Part shown: positions 45,258-54,512 of the stretch, one piece after another
How the letters are laid out: each line of letters starts with the position of its first letter
Position numbering within the stretch: position 1 is the first letter of the stretch
Assembly (NCBI GenBank): GCA_963797635.1
Contig: CAWCPZ010000011.1
Location: 667,524 to 731,523, forward strand
DNA length: 64,000 bases
Source: JAOUEA01 sp963797635
GTDB taxonomy: Bacteria > Actinomycetota > UBA4738 > HRBIN12
Reading direction: 5' to 3'
The notes under the pieces: generated by a model
What the model saw: only the letters and a program-made list of their open reading frames with translations
What the model was told of the DNA's origin: nothing
Database searches by the model: none
Program-made: the position numbers and the translations under genes

Positions 45258-45948
45258 TCAACGCTCGTGCGCCAGCGCGGCCGCTCGATCGAAGATCGCG
45301 TCCATCATCGGCTCGGTGAGCTTGCCCGTGAACGTGTTCTGCTGGCTCGGGTGGAAGCACCCCACCAAGGTCACCGGTCCGACCTGCGCTTCGCGTCCCA
45401 TGTCCGAACCGCGGCTTGGGTGAGGGTACGGACACGCCGTTGGCCCGGAGCGCTCGCAGCGCGCCGTCCCATGCGAACGACCCCAGCGCCACGATGACCC
45501 GGAGCTCGGCCAGCGCGGCGATCTCCCGCCCCAGGAAGGGCAGGCACCGGTCGCGCTCCTGTGGCGTGGGCTTGTTGGCGGGCGGCGCGCAACGGTTGAC
45601 GGCGGACACGAACGCTCCTCGGAGGACGAGACCGTCATCGCGCGAGACGCTGGTGGGCTGATTGGCGAAGCCGGTACGGAACAACGATGCGTAGAGGAAG
45701 TCGCCCGATCGGTCGCCCGTGAAGATGCGGCCCGTCCGGTTCCCGCCGTGGGCGGCCGGCGCCAGGCCCAGGATGAGCACGCGGGCCTCCGGGTCGCCGA
45801 ACCCGGGCACCGGCCGGGCCCAGTAGGACTGATCGGCGAAGCGAGCGACCTTGTCCCTGGCCGTCTGCTCCCGCCAGGCCACCAGTCGGGGACACGCCCG
45901 GCACCCCGTGACGTCCGATCCGATGGCCCGGAGCTGGCGGACGCTCAT
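45258..45948 (-). CDS. Uracil-DNA glycosylase, family 5 (UdgB-like; one frameshift)
   Basis: Removes uracil and deaminated purines from DNA. Start at 45948 (MSVRQLRAIGSDVTG). The [4Fe-4S] cysteines begin with CRACPRL near residue 16. Motif A is GLAPAAHGGNRTGR near residue 62, the family 5 version lacking the usual catalytic polar residue. The family motif near the end is CFHPSQQNTFTG. One extra G in a GGG run near 45408 shifts the frame (length 1 modulo 3); about 229 aa corrected. Confidence 0.9.
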
Positions 45949-45991
45949 GCCAGCAGCGGGAACCGGCCGGCGGCAGCGTCGAACCGGTCGC

Positions 45992-47630
45992 TCACGCGCG
46001 CACCTGCTGCCGCGCGCTCAGCCAGTCGTCGTAGCCGCCGGGCGAGGAGAACGCCCGGCCGTCGCGGACCTCGACGATGCGGTCGGGGATCCGGTCCAGG
46101 AGGTAGCGGTCGTGGCTGATCACGATCACGGTGCCGTCGTAGCCCTCCAGCGCCCCTTCGAGCACCTCCATCGACTCGATGTCGAGGTGGTTCGTGGGTT
46201 CGTCCAGCAGCAGGCAGTTGGCACCCGAGAGCATCAACAGGCACAGCTGGAGACGCGTTCGCTCGCCGCCGCTCAACGTCCCCACCGGTTGCCGCATCTG
46301 GTCGTAGCGGAACAGGAACCGCCCCAGCAGGGCCACCGCATCCTCTTCGTACATCGGCTTGGTGTTGCGCACGAACTGGATCGGGGTCAGGTGCGGCGGC
46401 TCGGTCTCATGGCCCTGCGCCAGGTAGCCGATCTGCACGGCGGGGCCGGCCCACCGCGTTCCGGCATCGGGTTCCCGCATGCCCGGCGAGCACCGTTCCC
46501 AGCACCGACTTGCCCGCCCCGTTCGCGCCGATGATGCCGATGCGCTCGCCGCGGTAGATCTCCACCGACAGATCCAGCAGCACCGGGTCGTCGTCGAAGG
46601 CCACCGAGATGTCCCGCAGGGTCACGATCTTGTTGCCACCCCGCTGGGCGCTGCGCATCTCCAGCGCGATCTTGCGCCGTTCGAACACCGGCTTGTCGAC
46701 CTTGTCCATGCGGTCGATCTGGCGCTGCTTGTTCCGCGCCTGCTTGATGTGGCGTTCGTTCACGACGCGGTCGGCCCAGTCCTTGAAGCGCTTGATCGCC
46801 TCCTCCAGTCGCGCGATCTCCTTCTGCTGGGTGACGTAGAGCTGCGCCTGACGCTTCAGGGCGATCTCCTTGGCCACGGCGTAGGCGCTGTAGTTGCCCG
46901 GCCACATCGTGATCACGCCGTCCTCGAGCTCGGCGATCCGCGAGACGGTCTCGTCCAGCATGTACCGGTCGTGCGAGACCGTGACCACGGCGCCCGGGAA
47001 CTCGGCGACGATCGCCTCGAGCTGCGCGCGGCGATCGGCGTCCAGGTGGGTCTCGGGCTCGTCGAGCAGCAGGAGTCCGGGCTGCTGGATCAGGCAGGCC
47101 GCCAGCGCCACCAGCTTGCGTTGGCCGCCCGACAGCGACGTCGTCGGCAGGTCGAGGTCGGCCCCTTCGATACCGAGCGACACCAGCAGGCTCCGGGCCT
47201 CGCCCGACAGGCCGGGACCGCCGGCTTCCACCCAACGGTCCAGCAGTTCCTGCTGACGGACGAGCACGCGATCCATCTTCGACAGGTCCGCCACGACCTC
47301 GGGACGAGCCAGCTCCGCCTCCACCGCGCGCAGATCGGCGTCGAGCGCGGCGATGTCCGGGCGCGCGGCCATCACGGTCTGCTCGGCGGTCCGTTCGTCG
47401 CCGTCCGGGTTCTGCTCCAGCGTGGCGACCACCAGCTGCTTGCGATGGACGACCTCGCCGGCGCCGGGGGTCTCCTCGCCCGACAGGATGCGCAGCATCG
47501 TGGACTTGCCGGCGCCGTTGGGACCGACGATGCCGATGCGCGCGCCCTCGCCCACCTCGAGGTCGGCTCCCCGCAGCACGGGCCAGGAGCCGAAGGATTT
47601 CTCGATGCCGATCAGGCTGACGACGGTCAT
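45992..47630 (-). CDS. ABC-F family ATPase (ribosome-associated; one frameshift)
   Basis: ATG at 47630. Two tandem ATPase domains without membrane helices. First domain: Walker A GPNGAGKSTM, signature SLSGGQRKLVALA, Walker B LLLLDEPETHLD. An alpha-helical linker with charged repeats (YVTQQKEIARLEEAIKRFKD) follows. Second domain: GANGAGKSVLG, TLSGGERTRLQLC and LLLDEPTNHLD. One extra base near 46480 interrupts the second domain; about 545 aa corrected. ABC-F proteins act in the ribosomal E site as translation factors or antibiotic protectors; this one cannot be assigned to a subgroup. Confidence 0.9.
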
Positions 47631-47672
47631 GACCTCACCACGATAGGGAACGGCGAGCGGTGCGACCGGGGA

Positions 47673-48359
47673 TCAGCGGGCGGCCGTGAGGTCCCGGAGC
47701 GAGATCGAGCCCGGGTCATCGGCCGCCAGCCACGTCTCGATCGCCGCGCGGCGGGCCGGCCACTCGGTGTCCGTGATCGAGAACCACGCCGTGTCGCGGT
47801 TGCGGCCCTTCACGATCATGTGCTGGCGGAACACGCCCTCGAAGGTGAACCCGAGCCGTTCGGCGGCGGCGCGCGACCGGGCGTTCAGCGCGTCGCACTT
47901 CCACTCGACCCGCCGGTAGCCGAGCTCGTCGAAGGCCCGGCGCATCAGCAGGTAGGCCGTCTCCGTGTTCGCCCGGCCCCGTTGGGCCGCCGGCACGTAC
48001 CAGATGTGGCCCAGCTCGATGCGCCGGTCGGGCGCCACGATGTTGAGGTAGCTGACCACGCCCACCGGATCACCGGTCGCGAGGTCGATCACGGTGAAGA
48101 ACCGCGGATCGTCCGACCCGGCGATGCCCTCGAGCCAGCTCCGCATCTGCGCTTCGTCGGCGAACGGTCCATACGGCATGTACGTCCACACGGCCTCGGT
48201 CGTCTCGTCGCCGTGCGAGGCCGCGAACAGCGCCGTCGCGTGCCCCGACTCCACCGGGACGAGCCGCACGAAGCGGCCTTCCATCGGTGCCGTCGAGGGC
48301 GCATCGGCAGCGCGGATCTCGACCGTCTCGCCGACGGGGAGGCTGGAAGGCGGCGTCAT
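47673..48359 (-). CDS. GNAT family N-acetyltransferase, RimJ/RimL type
   Basis: 228 aa, ATG at 48359. Typical of the RimJ-like group acting on proteins or small amines: MEGRFVRLVPVES, EAVWTYMPYGPF, GHIWYVPAAQRGRANTE (acetyl-CoA loop variant) and AAAERLGFTFEGVFRQHMI. The length and the YRRVEWKCDALNARS motif match this clade, common in many bacteria. A TACGCT box lies 6 nt upstream of the ATG. The substrate is unknown. Confidence 0.87.
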   Translation of the reverse strand: MTPPSSLPVGETVEIRAADAPSTAPMEGRFVRLVPVESGHATALFAASHGDETTEAVWTYMPYGPFADEAQMRSWLEGIAGSDDPRFFTVIDLATGDPVGVVSYLNIVAPDRRIELGHIWYVPAAQRGRANTETAYLLMRRAFDELGYRRVEWKCDALNARSRAAAERLGFTFEGVFRQHMIVKGRNRDTAWFSITDTEWPARRAAIETWLAADDPGSISLRDLTAAR

Positions 48360-48365
48360 GCCCAG

Positions 48366-48371
48366 AGCGTA
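48366..48371 (-). promoter_or_regulatory. Leaderless-type -10 for the RimJ-like GNAT gene
   Basis: TACGCT on the minus strand ends 6 nt before the ATG at 48359. Confidence 0.5.
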
Positions 48372-48402
48372 CCGCCGTGGTCGATCCAGGCGCCGGGTGG
48401 AT

Positions 48403-48807
48403 TCACGAGATCCTCAGACCCCGGAACCGCTCCGCCGCAGCCCGGAACGGCTCGAGCGGATCCAGGAGCTCCTCCACGGCCCAGATCAGGCCCTCGAACC
48501 CACCCAGCTCCGGAGGGTCCTCCCGGAAGCGGCGGGCCCGCTGGGACGCCGATCGCAGGCCGGCGTCGCAGGCCACCCATTCCTGCTCCACCTCCGGGCG
48601 GCGCCACGCCGGCATGAGGGCATCGGCCGCCGAGAGCCGCGCCTCGAACTCGACCAGGGCGTCGGGCAGCGACACCCCGGGCATCCGCGTGGTGGGCATC
48701 ACCTCGGTGAGGGCCGCCTTCGCCGGCTCCACCTCGGCCAGCACCGCGCCGAAGGCCTCGAACGGCCCTTCCAGGGCCTCGGGCAGCCGCTTGCGCCGCC
48801 AGATCAC
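48403..48807 (-). CDS. Hypothetical protein, helical
   Basis: 134 aa, ATG at 48807 overlapping the stop of the glycerophosphodiesterase gene (ATGA), so translation is coupled. I do not recognise the family. It is rich in Ala, Glu and Arg, looks all-alpha with amphipathic helices (LPEALEGPFEAFGAVLAEVE, then PDALVEFEARLSAADALMP), and has no signal peptide, membrane helix or metal motif. The start codon, overlap and codon usage support a real gene. Confidence 0.65.
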   Translation of the reverse strand: MIWRRKRLPEALEGPFEAFGAVLAEVEPAKAALTEVMPTTRMPGVSLPDALVEFEARLSAADALMPAWRRPEVEQEWVACDAGLRSASQRARRFREDPPELGGFEGLIWAVEELLDPLEPFRAAAERFRGLRIS

Positions 48808-49583
48808 GAGCCGAGCGCCTCACGGCGCGCCGTCACGAGTGGCCCCGGATCGTTCGTGGCGACGGCATCGACCCCCGATCGCATGAGCGCCAGCGCTGCC
48901 GTGGGGTCATCGACCACCCAGGTTCCCAGCGACATCCCGAGCGCGTGCACGTCCGCGGGCCAGGACGGACCCGCGGCCGTCACCATCCCCGAGAACGGCA
49001 GCACCCACGGATGCCCCTGTTCGCGGGCGAAGGCCAGCGCGACCGGGGCTTCCACGCCGGGATCGGTGAGCAGCCCGGTGATGAGCTGCGGTTCCCGTTC
49101 GCGCGCCCACGCCACGGACCACGGGTTGAAGCTCGTGACCATGACCGGACCGGTGAACCCCACCGCGGTCAGCGCCTCGAGCACGGCCTCGACCACCGGC
49201 TGGCCCTGGCCGTCGAAGTCGGGTTCGCCCGGGATGTTCTTGATCTCGACGTCGATCCCGATGCGGCCGGACACGAGCTCGAGCGTCTCGCGCAACGTGG
49301 GCACATGCGTCGAGCCGTCGCTCGCCTGGACGCGCAGGGCGCCGATCTCCGCGAGGGACATCGCACGGACCGGGCCACGGCCGTCGGTGGTCCGGTCCAC
49401 GGTGGCGTCGTGCATCACCACCGGCGCTCCGTCGGCGGTGAGCCGTACATCGAACTCGATCGCATCGGCGCCGGCGCCGATCGCGGCCTCGAACGCCTCC
49501 AGCGTGTTCTCGGGGTGGGTGGCCGAGGCCCCCCGATGGGCGACGACGAGCGGATGGTCTTGACTGAACGGCCGTTCAGACAT
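48804..49583 (-). CDS. Glycerophosphodiester phosphodiesterase
   Basis: 259 aa, ATG at 49583 behind a GGGGGAG ribosome-binding site. Hydrolyses glycerophosphodiesters to glycerol-3-phosphate and an alcohol. The catalytic motif VVAHRGASATHPENTLEAF near residue 13 contains the two His and the Glu; FDVRLTADGAPVVMHDATVD supplies the metal-binding Asp and His. No signal peptide, so cytoplasmic UgpQ-like. It is divergent from the whiB-like gene (53 bp). Confidence 0.93.
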   Translation of the reverse strand: MSERPFSQDHPLVVAHRGASATHPENTLEAFEAAIGAGADAIEFDVRLTADGAPVVMHDATVDRTTDGRGPVRAMSLAEIGALRVQASDGSTHVPTLRETLELVSGRIGIDVEIKNIPGEPDFDGQGQPVVEAVLEALTAVGFTGPVMVTSFNPWSVAWAREREPQLITGLLTDPGVEAPVALAFAREQGHPWVLPFSGMVTAAGPSWPADVHALGMSLGTWVVDDPTAALALMRSGVDAVATNDPGPLVTARREALGS

Positions 49584-49636
49584 TACGCTCCCCCTCGTTC
49601 CAGCCTGACCCGTCCCCGCTCGTCGAACGGTGAACG

Positions 49637-49984
49637 ATGATTGAACCGAAGTTCAAGCGAGACCCCGCCGAGATGTGGTGGATCCAGCAGGCCAGGTGCA
49701 TCGGCGAAGATCCCGAGCTGTTCTTCCCGATCGGCACCACGGGTCCGGCCGTCGAACAGACCCGGCGCGCCATCGCGGTCTGCCACGAGTGCCCCGTCCG
49801 AGCCGACTGTCTCGAATGGTCGCTCGACTCCTGCCAGGACGCCGGCGTGTGGGGCGGCATGGGCGAGGAGGACCGGCGCGAGGTCCGGCGCCAGCGACGT
49901 CGCGATGCCGCCGCGGCCGGCGCCGTGGGCGGCGGTTCCGCCCCGGCCGATGACGACGCCGGCGAACTCGTCAGCGTCGGCTGA
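49637..49984 (+). CDS. WhiB family transcriptional regulator
   Basis: 115 aa, ATG at 49637. Wbl proteins occur only in actinobacteria and their phages. The four cluster-binding cysteines are C in ARCIGEDPELFF, C and C in VCHECPVRADC (CxxC) and the last C of that motif, followed by the turn GVWGGMGEEDRRE. The basic tail RRQRRRDAAA may bind DNA. The [4Fe-4S] cluster senses redox or NO, and the protein usually acts through the primary sigma factor. It resembles WhiB1/2-like proteins, but the subgroup is uncertain. Confidence 0.95.
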   Translation: MIEPKFKRDPAEMWWIQQARCIGEDPELFFPIGTTGPAVEQTRRAIAVCHECPVRADCLEWSLDSCQDAGVWGGMGEEDRREVRRQRRRDAAAAGAVGGGSAPADDDAGELVSVG

Positions 49985-50004
49985 CGTCGCACGGCGGCTC
50001 CGCT

Positions 50005-50667
50005 TCACGCCCAGCTCGACGGACACAGATCGCTCACCGGGCACTCGGCGCACTTCGGCTTCTTCGCCTGGCAGATCGCGCGACCGTGATCGATGAGCAC
50101 GTAGCTGAAATCGAACCACCGCTTCCGGGGGACCAACCGCATCAGGTCCTGCTCGATCTTGTCCGGGTCGGACTCCTCGCTGAACCCCAGGCGGTTCGCC
50201 AGGCGACGCACGTGCGTGTCGACGGCGATCCCCTCGACCTTGCCGAAGGCGTTGCCCATCACGATGTTGGCGGTCTTCCTCGCGACCCCGCGCAGGGTCT
50301 GCAGATCCTCCATCGTGTCGGGCACCTTGCCGCCGTAGACGGTGACGATGCGGTCGCACGCCGCGCGGATCGAGGTCGCCTTCTGATTGAAGAACCCCGT
50401 GGGCTTGATGTCGGCCTTCAGTTCGTCCTCGGGCACCGCGAGGTAGTCGGCCGCGGAGCGGTACTTGACGAACAGGGTCGCCGTGACCTCGTTCACCTTC
50501 GCGTCGGTGCACTGCGCCGACAGGATCGTCGCGACCAGGCACTCGAGCGGGTTCGTGAAGTTGAGGGCGACGTGGGCGTCGGGATAGGCCTTGGACAGGA
50601 TCCGGATGATCGCGGGGGCTCGGTCTTCGATCGGGCTCTTGCGCGTGAGCGCGGGCTTGGTGGCCAT
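50005..50667 (-). CDS. nth: Endonuclease III
   Basis: 220 aa, ATG at 50667. A DNA glycosylase/AP lyase for oxidised pyrimidines. The helix-hairpin-helix LRGVARKTANIVMGNAFG carries the catalytic Lys, VDTHVRRLANRLG the catalytic Asp, and the C-terminal C-x6-C-x2-C-x5-C (ICQAKKPKCAECPVSDLC) binds a [4Fe-4S] cluster. A TAGGGT box 6 nt before the ATG suggests leaderless transcription. It is convergent with the whiB-like gene. Confidence 0.97.
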   Translation of the reverse strand: MATKPALTRKSPIEDRAPAIIRILSKAYPDAHVALNFTNPLECLVATILSAQCTDAKVNEVTATLFVKYRSAADYLAVPEDELKADIKPTGFFNQKATSIRAACDRIVTVYGGKVPDTMEDLQTLRGVARKTANIVMGNAFGKVEGIAVDTHVRRLANRLGFSEESDPDKIEQDLMRLVPRKRWFDFSYVLIDHGRAICQAKKPKCAECPVSDLCPSSWA

Positions 50668-50673
50668 GGCCCA

Positions 50674-50679
50674 ACCCTA
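50674..50679 (-). promoter_or_regulatory. Leaderless-type -10 for nth
   Basis: TAGGGT on the minus strand ends 6 nt before the ATG at 50667. Confidence 0.5.
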
Positions 50680-50697
50680 CCGAAGCGGGCCGCTCGC

Positions 50698-51618
50698 TCA
50701 GTCGGTGACGGTGGGCTTCGGTGCCTCGTTCACCGTGAGCGTGAAGACGTCGGGCCGCGCGTAGTGGCCGACCGGATCGAACTTGTAGCGCTCCGAGCGC
50801 AGCCGCGCGGTGTCGATCGTCGCGGTGAGGATGCCTTCCTCCCCCACGAGGGGGCCGGCCAGCAGCTGGCCATCGGGATCGACGATCGCCGACCACCCGT
50901 CGTTGCACCAGTCCTCCTCGCCGCCCCACAGCTCGCGCCCCGGCACGTCGTCGGGGACGTCGGACCCTCGCAGCAAGGTCGTCACGCCGATCACGAACAC
51001 CCGTCCTTCGCGGGCGATGTGGCGCAGGGTGGCCACCCAGTTCTCGCCGTTGTCCCAGGTGGGCGCCGTCCAGATCTCCACGCCCTTGGCGTACATCGCG
51101 GTCCGCGCCAGCGGCATGAAGTTCTCCCAGCAGATCAGCCCACCCACCCGGCCGAACGGCGTCTGGTACACCTCGAGGTCCGAACCGTCGCCCATCCCCC
51201 ACACCAGGCGCTCGCCGCCGGTGGGCATCAGCTTCCGGTGCTTGCCGATCAGCGATCCGTCGGGCGCGAACATCAACTGGGCGTTGTAGAGCGTGCCGCT
51301 GTCCCCGAGTTCGTTCACGCCGACGCTGACGTAGGCCTTCGCCGCCTTCGCCGCCTTGCCGATCGCCACCGTGGCGGGGCCGGGCACCGCGACGGACTGG
51401 TCCACGAGCCGGTCCATCAACCCGTCGAACCCACCGTCCCAGGCCGGCGAGCGCCAGACCCAGTCCGGGTAGGTGGGGATGAACGTCTCGGGGAACACGA
51501 TCAGCTCGGCCCCCAGCTTCGCCGCGTCCTTCGTCCGGCCGATCACCACCTCGACGGTGGCGTCGCGGTCCAGGAACACCGGCGTGGCCTGCACCGCCGC
51601 CACGGTCACCTCAGGCAT
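50698..51618 (-). CDS. Nitrilase (carbon-nitrogen hydrolase family)
   Basis: 306 aa, ATG at 51618. The Glu-Lys-Cys triad is visible: Glu in IVFPETFIPTYPDW near residue 44, Lys in GKHRKLMPTGGERLVW near residue 129 and Cys in GGLICWENFMPLARTAMY near residue 163. FPETFIPTYPDW and CWENFMPL are the signatures of true nitrilases (aliphatic or arylaceto-nitrilase) rather than amidases or NAD synthetase domains. It makes a carboxylic acid and ammonia from a nitrile. It is the last of a five-gene operon with a PIG-L deacetylase, PLP decarboxylase, S51 peptidase and flavin oxidase-like gene. Confidence 0.92.
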   Translation of the reverse strand: MPEVTVAAVQATPVFLDRDATVEVVIGRTKDAAKLGAELIVFPETFIPTYPDWVWRSPAWDGGFDGLMDRLVDQSVAVPGPATVAIGKAAKAAKAYVSVGVNELGDSGTLYNAQLMFAPDGSLIGKHRKLMPTGGERLVWGMGDGSDLEVYQTPFGRVGGLICWENFMPLARTAMYAKGVEIWTAPTWDNGENWVATLRHIAREGRVFVIGVTTLLRGSDVPDDVPGRELWGGEEDWCNDGWSAIVDPDGQLLAGPLVGEEGILTATIDTARLRSERYKFDPVGHYARPDVFTLTVNEAPKPTVTD

Positions 51619-51627
51619 CGATCCTCC

Positions 51628-52252
51628 TCATGCGCCACGGACCTCGGCGTTCGGGTCGCGGGCCGGGTCGTCGGCGGGCAGCACGTCGACCGCCCAGTCG
51701 TTCCGCTTCCACTCCGGGACCGGCGTCACGCAGTCTTCTCGTGGAACGAACGCGGAGGTTTCCACCTTCTGCATGCGGTGGATGTAGCGCGGGCAGTTGG
51801 GGAAGATCTCGCGCGCCCGCACCCGAACGACGAACTGCGCCTCGGGCCAGGCCTCGACCAGCGGATCCTCCAGGTGGATCGACGCCTCGCCGTTCACCCG
51901 CATCCGGTGACGGCGCTCGAAGTCGATGAAGAGCATGCCGACGTGCGGGTTGGCGGCGATGTTGCCCATGGACAGGTACATGCCGTTGCCGTTGTAGTTC
52001 GGGAACGCCAGCGTGGACATCGTCAATCACCTTGACGAATCCCACGTCGCCGCCCTTGTACGACACCTGGGGACGGCCCTGTTCGTCGGCCGTGGCCAGG
52101 AAGAACATGTCGCGCGACTCGACGAACGCCCGATCGTTCGCGTCGAACCGATCGTGCAGCAGGACCTCCTCGATGCGATCGGCCAGGCGCCGGGTGTCGA
52201 ACCGATCCTGGAGCTCCCGGCTCCGTGCGTGGAAGAACGCGTCCGTGGACAC
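51628..52252 (-). CDS. Pyridoxamine-phosphate-oxidase-fold flavoprotein (one frameshift)
   Basis: GTG start at 52252, 4 nt after the S51 peptidase stop. A split-barrel FMN/F420-binding protein: DMFFLATADEQGRPQVSYKG, then after one extra base near 52022 TLAFPNYNGNGMYLSMGNI, VGMLFIDFERRHRMRVNGEA and EIFPNCPRYIHRM. The last phrase is typical of the DUF1697/PNPOx-like group annotated as pyridoxamine 5'-phosphate oxidase family, not PdxH, which lies elsewhere in the window. About 207 aa corrected. The substrate is unknown. Confidence 0.83.
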
Positions 52253-52256
52253 AGGT

Positions 52257-52991
52257 TCACCCTCCTTCCGTGATCAGCGACAGCTCGAACGCCGAGCCCG
52301 GCGGATGCGAGGTCCACGCACCGGCCTCCAGCACGTGCACGCCGCCCACCCCGTGGACCGACCACGACCGACCGTCGCCCGCCATGGCCGTGTTCTCGTC
52401 GATCCCCACCAGCCGGTTGCCCTCGGGCACCGAGGCCTGGATGAAATCCGTGAACCCCGGCGCGAACCCGTCCAGCGCGTCCCAATGCGGACCGAACCAC
52501 GTGCCCGGGAAGACCCCGAGCCCGGGCTTCCAGAGTTCGTCGTCGAACTGCTCGCGCGCGCTGTCGAGCGCCGTGTCACCGAGGCATGCCACACCGGCGC
52601 TGCACCCCGCGTACGCGAGCCCGTCATCCATCGCGGAGCGCAGGGCCGACCAGAACGGGGTGTCGAGCAGCACGGAGGCCAGGAAGGCCGGGTTGCCACC
52701 CGAGAAGAACGCCGCGGCGGCGCCGTCGAGCATCGCGATCAGGTCGTCTCGAACGGCGTCCTCCCTGGTCTTCAGCGGCACGACGCATGCCTCGATGCCG
52801 AGCCGCCCGTAGTGGTCGAGGCCCTTGTCCGCCCACATGTCGAACACCTCGTCGCCCTCGGCGGCCGCGGCCGTCGGCAGGATCAGCACGGGACCGGCGG
52901 CGGCGCCCGTGCGGCCCAGGATCCAGCGATCGACCGACTCGGTCCAGGGATCGAACTCCCCGGACCCGAGCAAGGCGTAGGACGGACTCAT
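52257..52991 (-). CDS. Peptidase S51 family protein (dipeptidase E / cyanophycinase-like)
   Basis: 244 aa, ATG at 52991 overlapping the decarboxylase stop (ATGA). The S51 fold is recognised by ALLGSGEF at the N-terminus, AFFSGGNPAFL near residue 110 and the nucleophile elbow YAGCSAGVACLGD near residue 143 (Ser in GCSAG). Family members cleave aspartyl dipeptides or cyanophycin-type isopeptides. The raw frame joins it to the decarboxylase, but a one-base insertion near 53038 explains that. The specificity is unknown. Confidence 0.85.
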   Translation of the reverse strand: MSPSYALLGSGEFDPWTESVDRWILGRTGAAAGPVLILPTAAAAEGDEVFDMWADKGLDHYGRLGIEACVVPLKTREDAVRDDLIAMLDGAAAAFFSGGNPAFLASVLLDTPFWSALRSAMDDGLAYAGCSAGVACLGDTALDSAREQFDDELWKPGLGVFPGTWFGPHWDALDGFAPGFTDFIQASVPEGNRLVGIDENTAMAGDGRSWSVHGVGGVHVLEAGAWTSHPPGSAFELSLITEGG

Positions 52992-54510
52992 GCCGGACGA
53001 TCCACCAGCGAGGGCCGCATCTCGCGATCGAGCTGGCGTTCCCAATTCAGCCGCGACGTCGAGCACGAGGTCCATCTCGTCGGCCTCGGTCCGGAAGTTC
53101 ACGATGCAGACCCGAAGCGTGAACCGCCCCTCCAGGATGGCGTTGGAACAGAACACCCGGCCGTCCAGCTGGATCCCCGTCATGATCCGCTGGTTCAGCG
53201 CCGACAGGTAGGCCTCGCGCGCGTCGGCGTCCAGGTCGGCGGGCAGCCCCGGCGGCACGAACCGGAAGCACGCGATCGACAATCCGACCGGGGCGCACAG
53301 TTCGAAGTCGTCCCGCTCCTCGACCCGTGCCCCCAGGTAGCGGGCCAGCGCCGCATCGTGGGAGATCCGTCGCGCGTACGCATCGCGCCCGTGCGCCAGC
53401 AGCGAGACCCACACGCGCAGCGACCAGAACCCGCGGCTGAAGCTGGGGCCGTAGCGGCCAAGGTCGATGCCGTGGCCGGTCGCGTCCTTGTCCTGCACCG
53501 TGTAGGCGGCGTAGGCGTCGAAGCTCTCGCGGAGCACCTCCATGTCGCGCACCAGCAGGCATCCCCCCGAGTGCGGCGTGTAGAGCCACTTGTGCGGATC
53601 GAAGGCCACCGAATCCGCGCGTTCGATCCCGGCCAGCTGCGGGCGCAGGTCGTCGGCGAGCATCGCCGGCCCGCCGTAGGCGGCGTCGACGTGGAGCCAC
53701 AGTCCTTCGTCGGCGCAGACCTGCGCGAGTTCGTCCAAGGGGTCGATCGCGCCGGTGGACACCGTGCCCGCGGTGGCCACCACGGCGATCGGGTGGATGC
53801 CGTCCTCGCGGTCGCGCGCGATCTGCGCGCGGAGCTCGTCCACCCGCATCCGATAGCCGTCGTCGACCGCGATGTGCCGGACGTTCGCGGCACCCAGGCC
53901 CAAGGTGTCGGCCGCGCGGTCGCTCACCACGTGGGTCTCGGTGGACAGGTAGAGCCCGAGGGGCGGGCCCGCGGCGACGCCCTCGCGGCGAACGTCCCAG
54001 CCGGCGCGGTGATCGCGAGCCACCTTCAGGCCGATCATGGTCGCCATGGCGCCGCCGGAGGTGAGTTCACCGCCCGCGGCCGGCCCCAGGCCGAAGACGT
54101 CGCGCGCGAACCATCGGCACAGGTGCAGTTCGATCTCGGTGGCGGCCGGGCCCAACAGCCACCCGCCGGGGTTCATGTTGAGTCCGGACGCGAGCAGGTC
54201 GGCGGCCGAGCCCGGGCACGGTGCCGGCCCCCGACACGTAGGCCATGAACCCCGGATGGCCCGGATACATCGACCACGTCAAGGCGACCTCACGCAGGTA
54301 GGCGATCACGTCCGACTCGGCCATCGGTTCGTCGGGAACCGGGATCGCCACCGCGTCGCGAACCTGCTCGGCGGTGATCCGGCTCGCCACCGGCCGCTCG
54401 CGCATCCCGGCGAGGACCTCCTGCCAGATGTCGGCCGTGGCGTCGACGAACCCGCGCCCGCGCTCGGCGCTCCAATCGAGATCGCGAACGGGTTCGGGGC
54501 GTTCGGCCAT
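52988..54510 (-). CDS. PLP-dependent group II amino-acid decarboxylase (aromatic amino acid type; two frameshifts)
   Basis: ATG at 54510, 2 nt after the PIG-L stop. N-terminus SRITAEQVRDAVAIPVPDEP and YPGHPGFMAYVSGAGTVP. One extra base near 54220 leads to MNPGGWLLGPAATEIELH, then LTSGGAMATMIGLKVARD, VATAGTVSTGAIDP, HVDAAYGGPAML and the PLP lysine in FDPHKWLYTPHSGG. A second extra base near 53038 restores the tail WERQLDREMRPSLVDRPA and its stop at 52988. Length 2 modulo 3; about 506 aa corrected. It resembles aromatic-L-amino-acid/tryptophan decarboxylases; histidine or glutamate activity is not excluded. Confidence 0.87.
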
Positions 54511-54512
54511 CC

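Noticed and set aside
52257..54176. Apparent decarboxylase-S51 peptidase fusion
   Set aside because: One extra base near 53038 hides the natural decarboxylase tail (WERQLDREMRPSLVDRPA) and its TGA, which overlaps the peptidase ATG.
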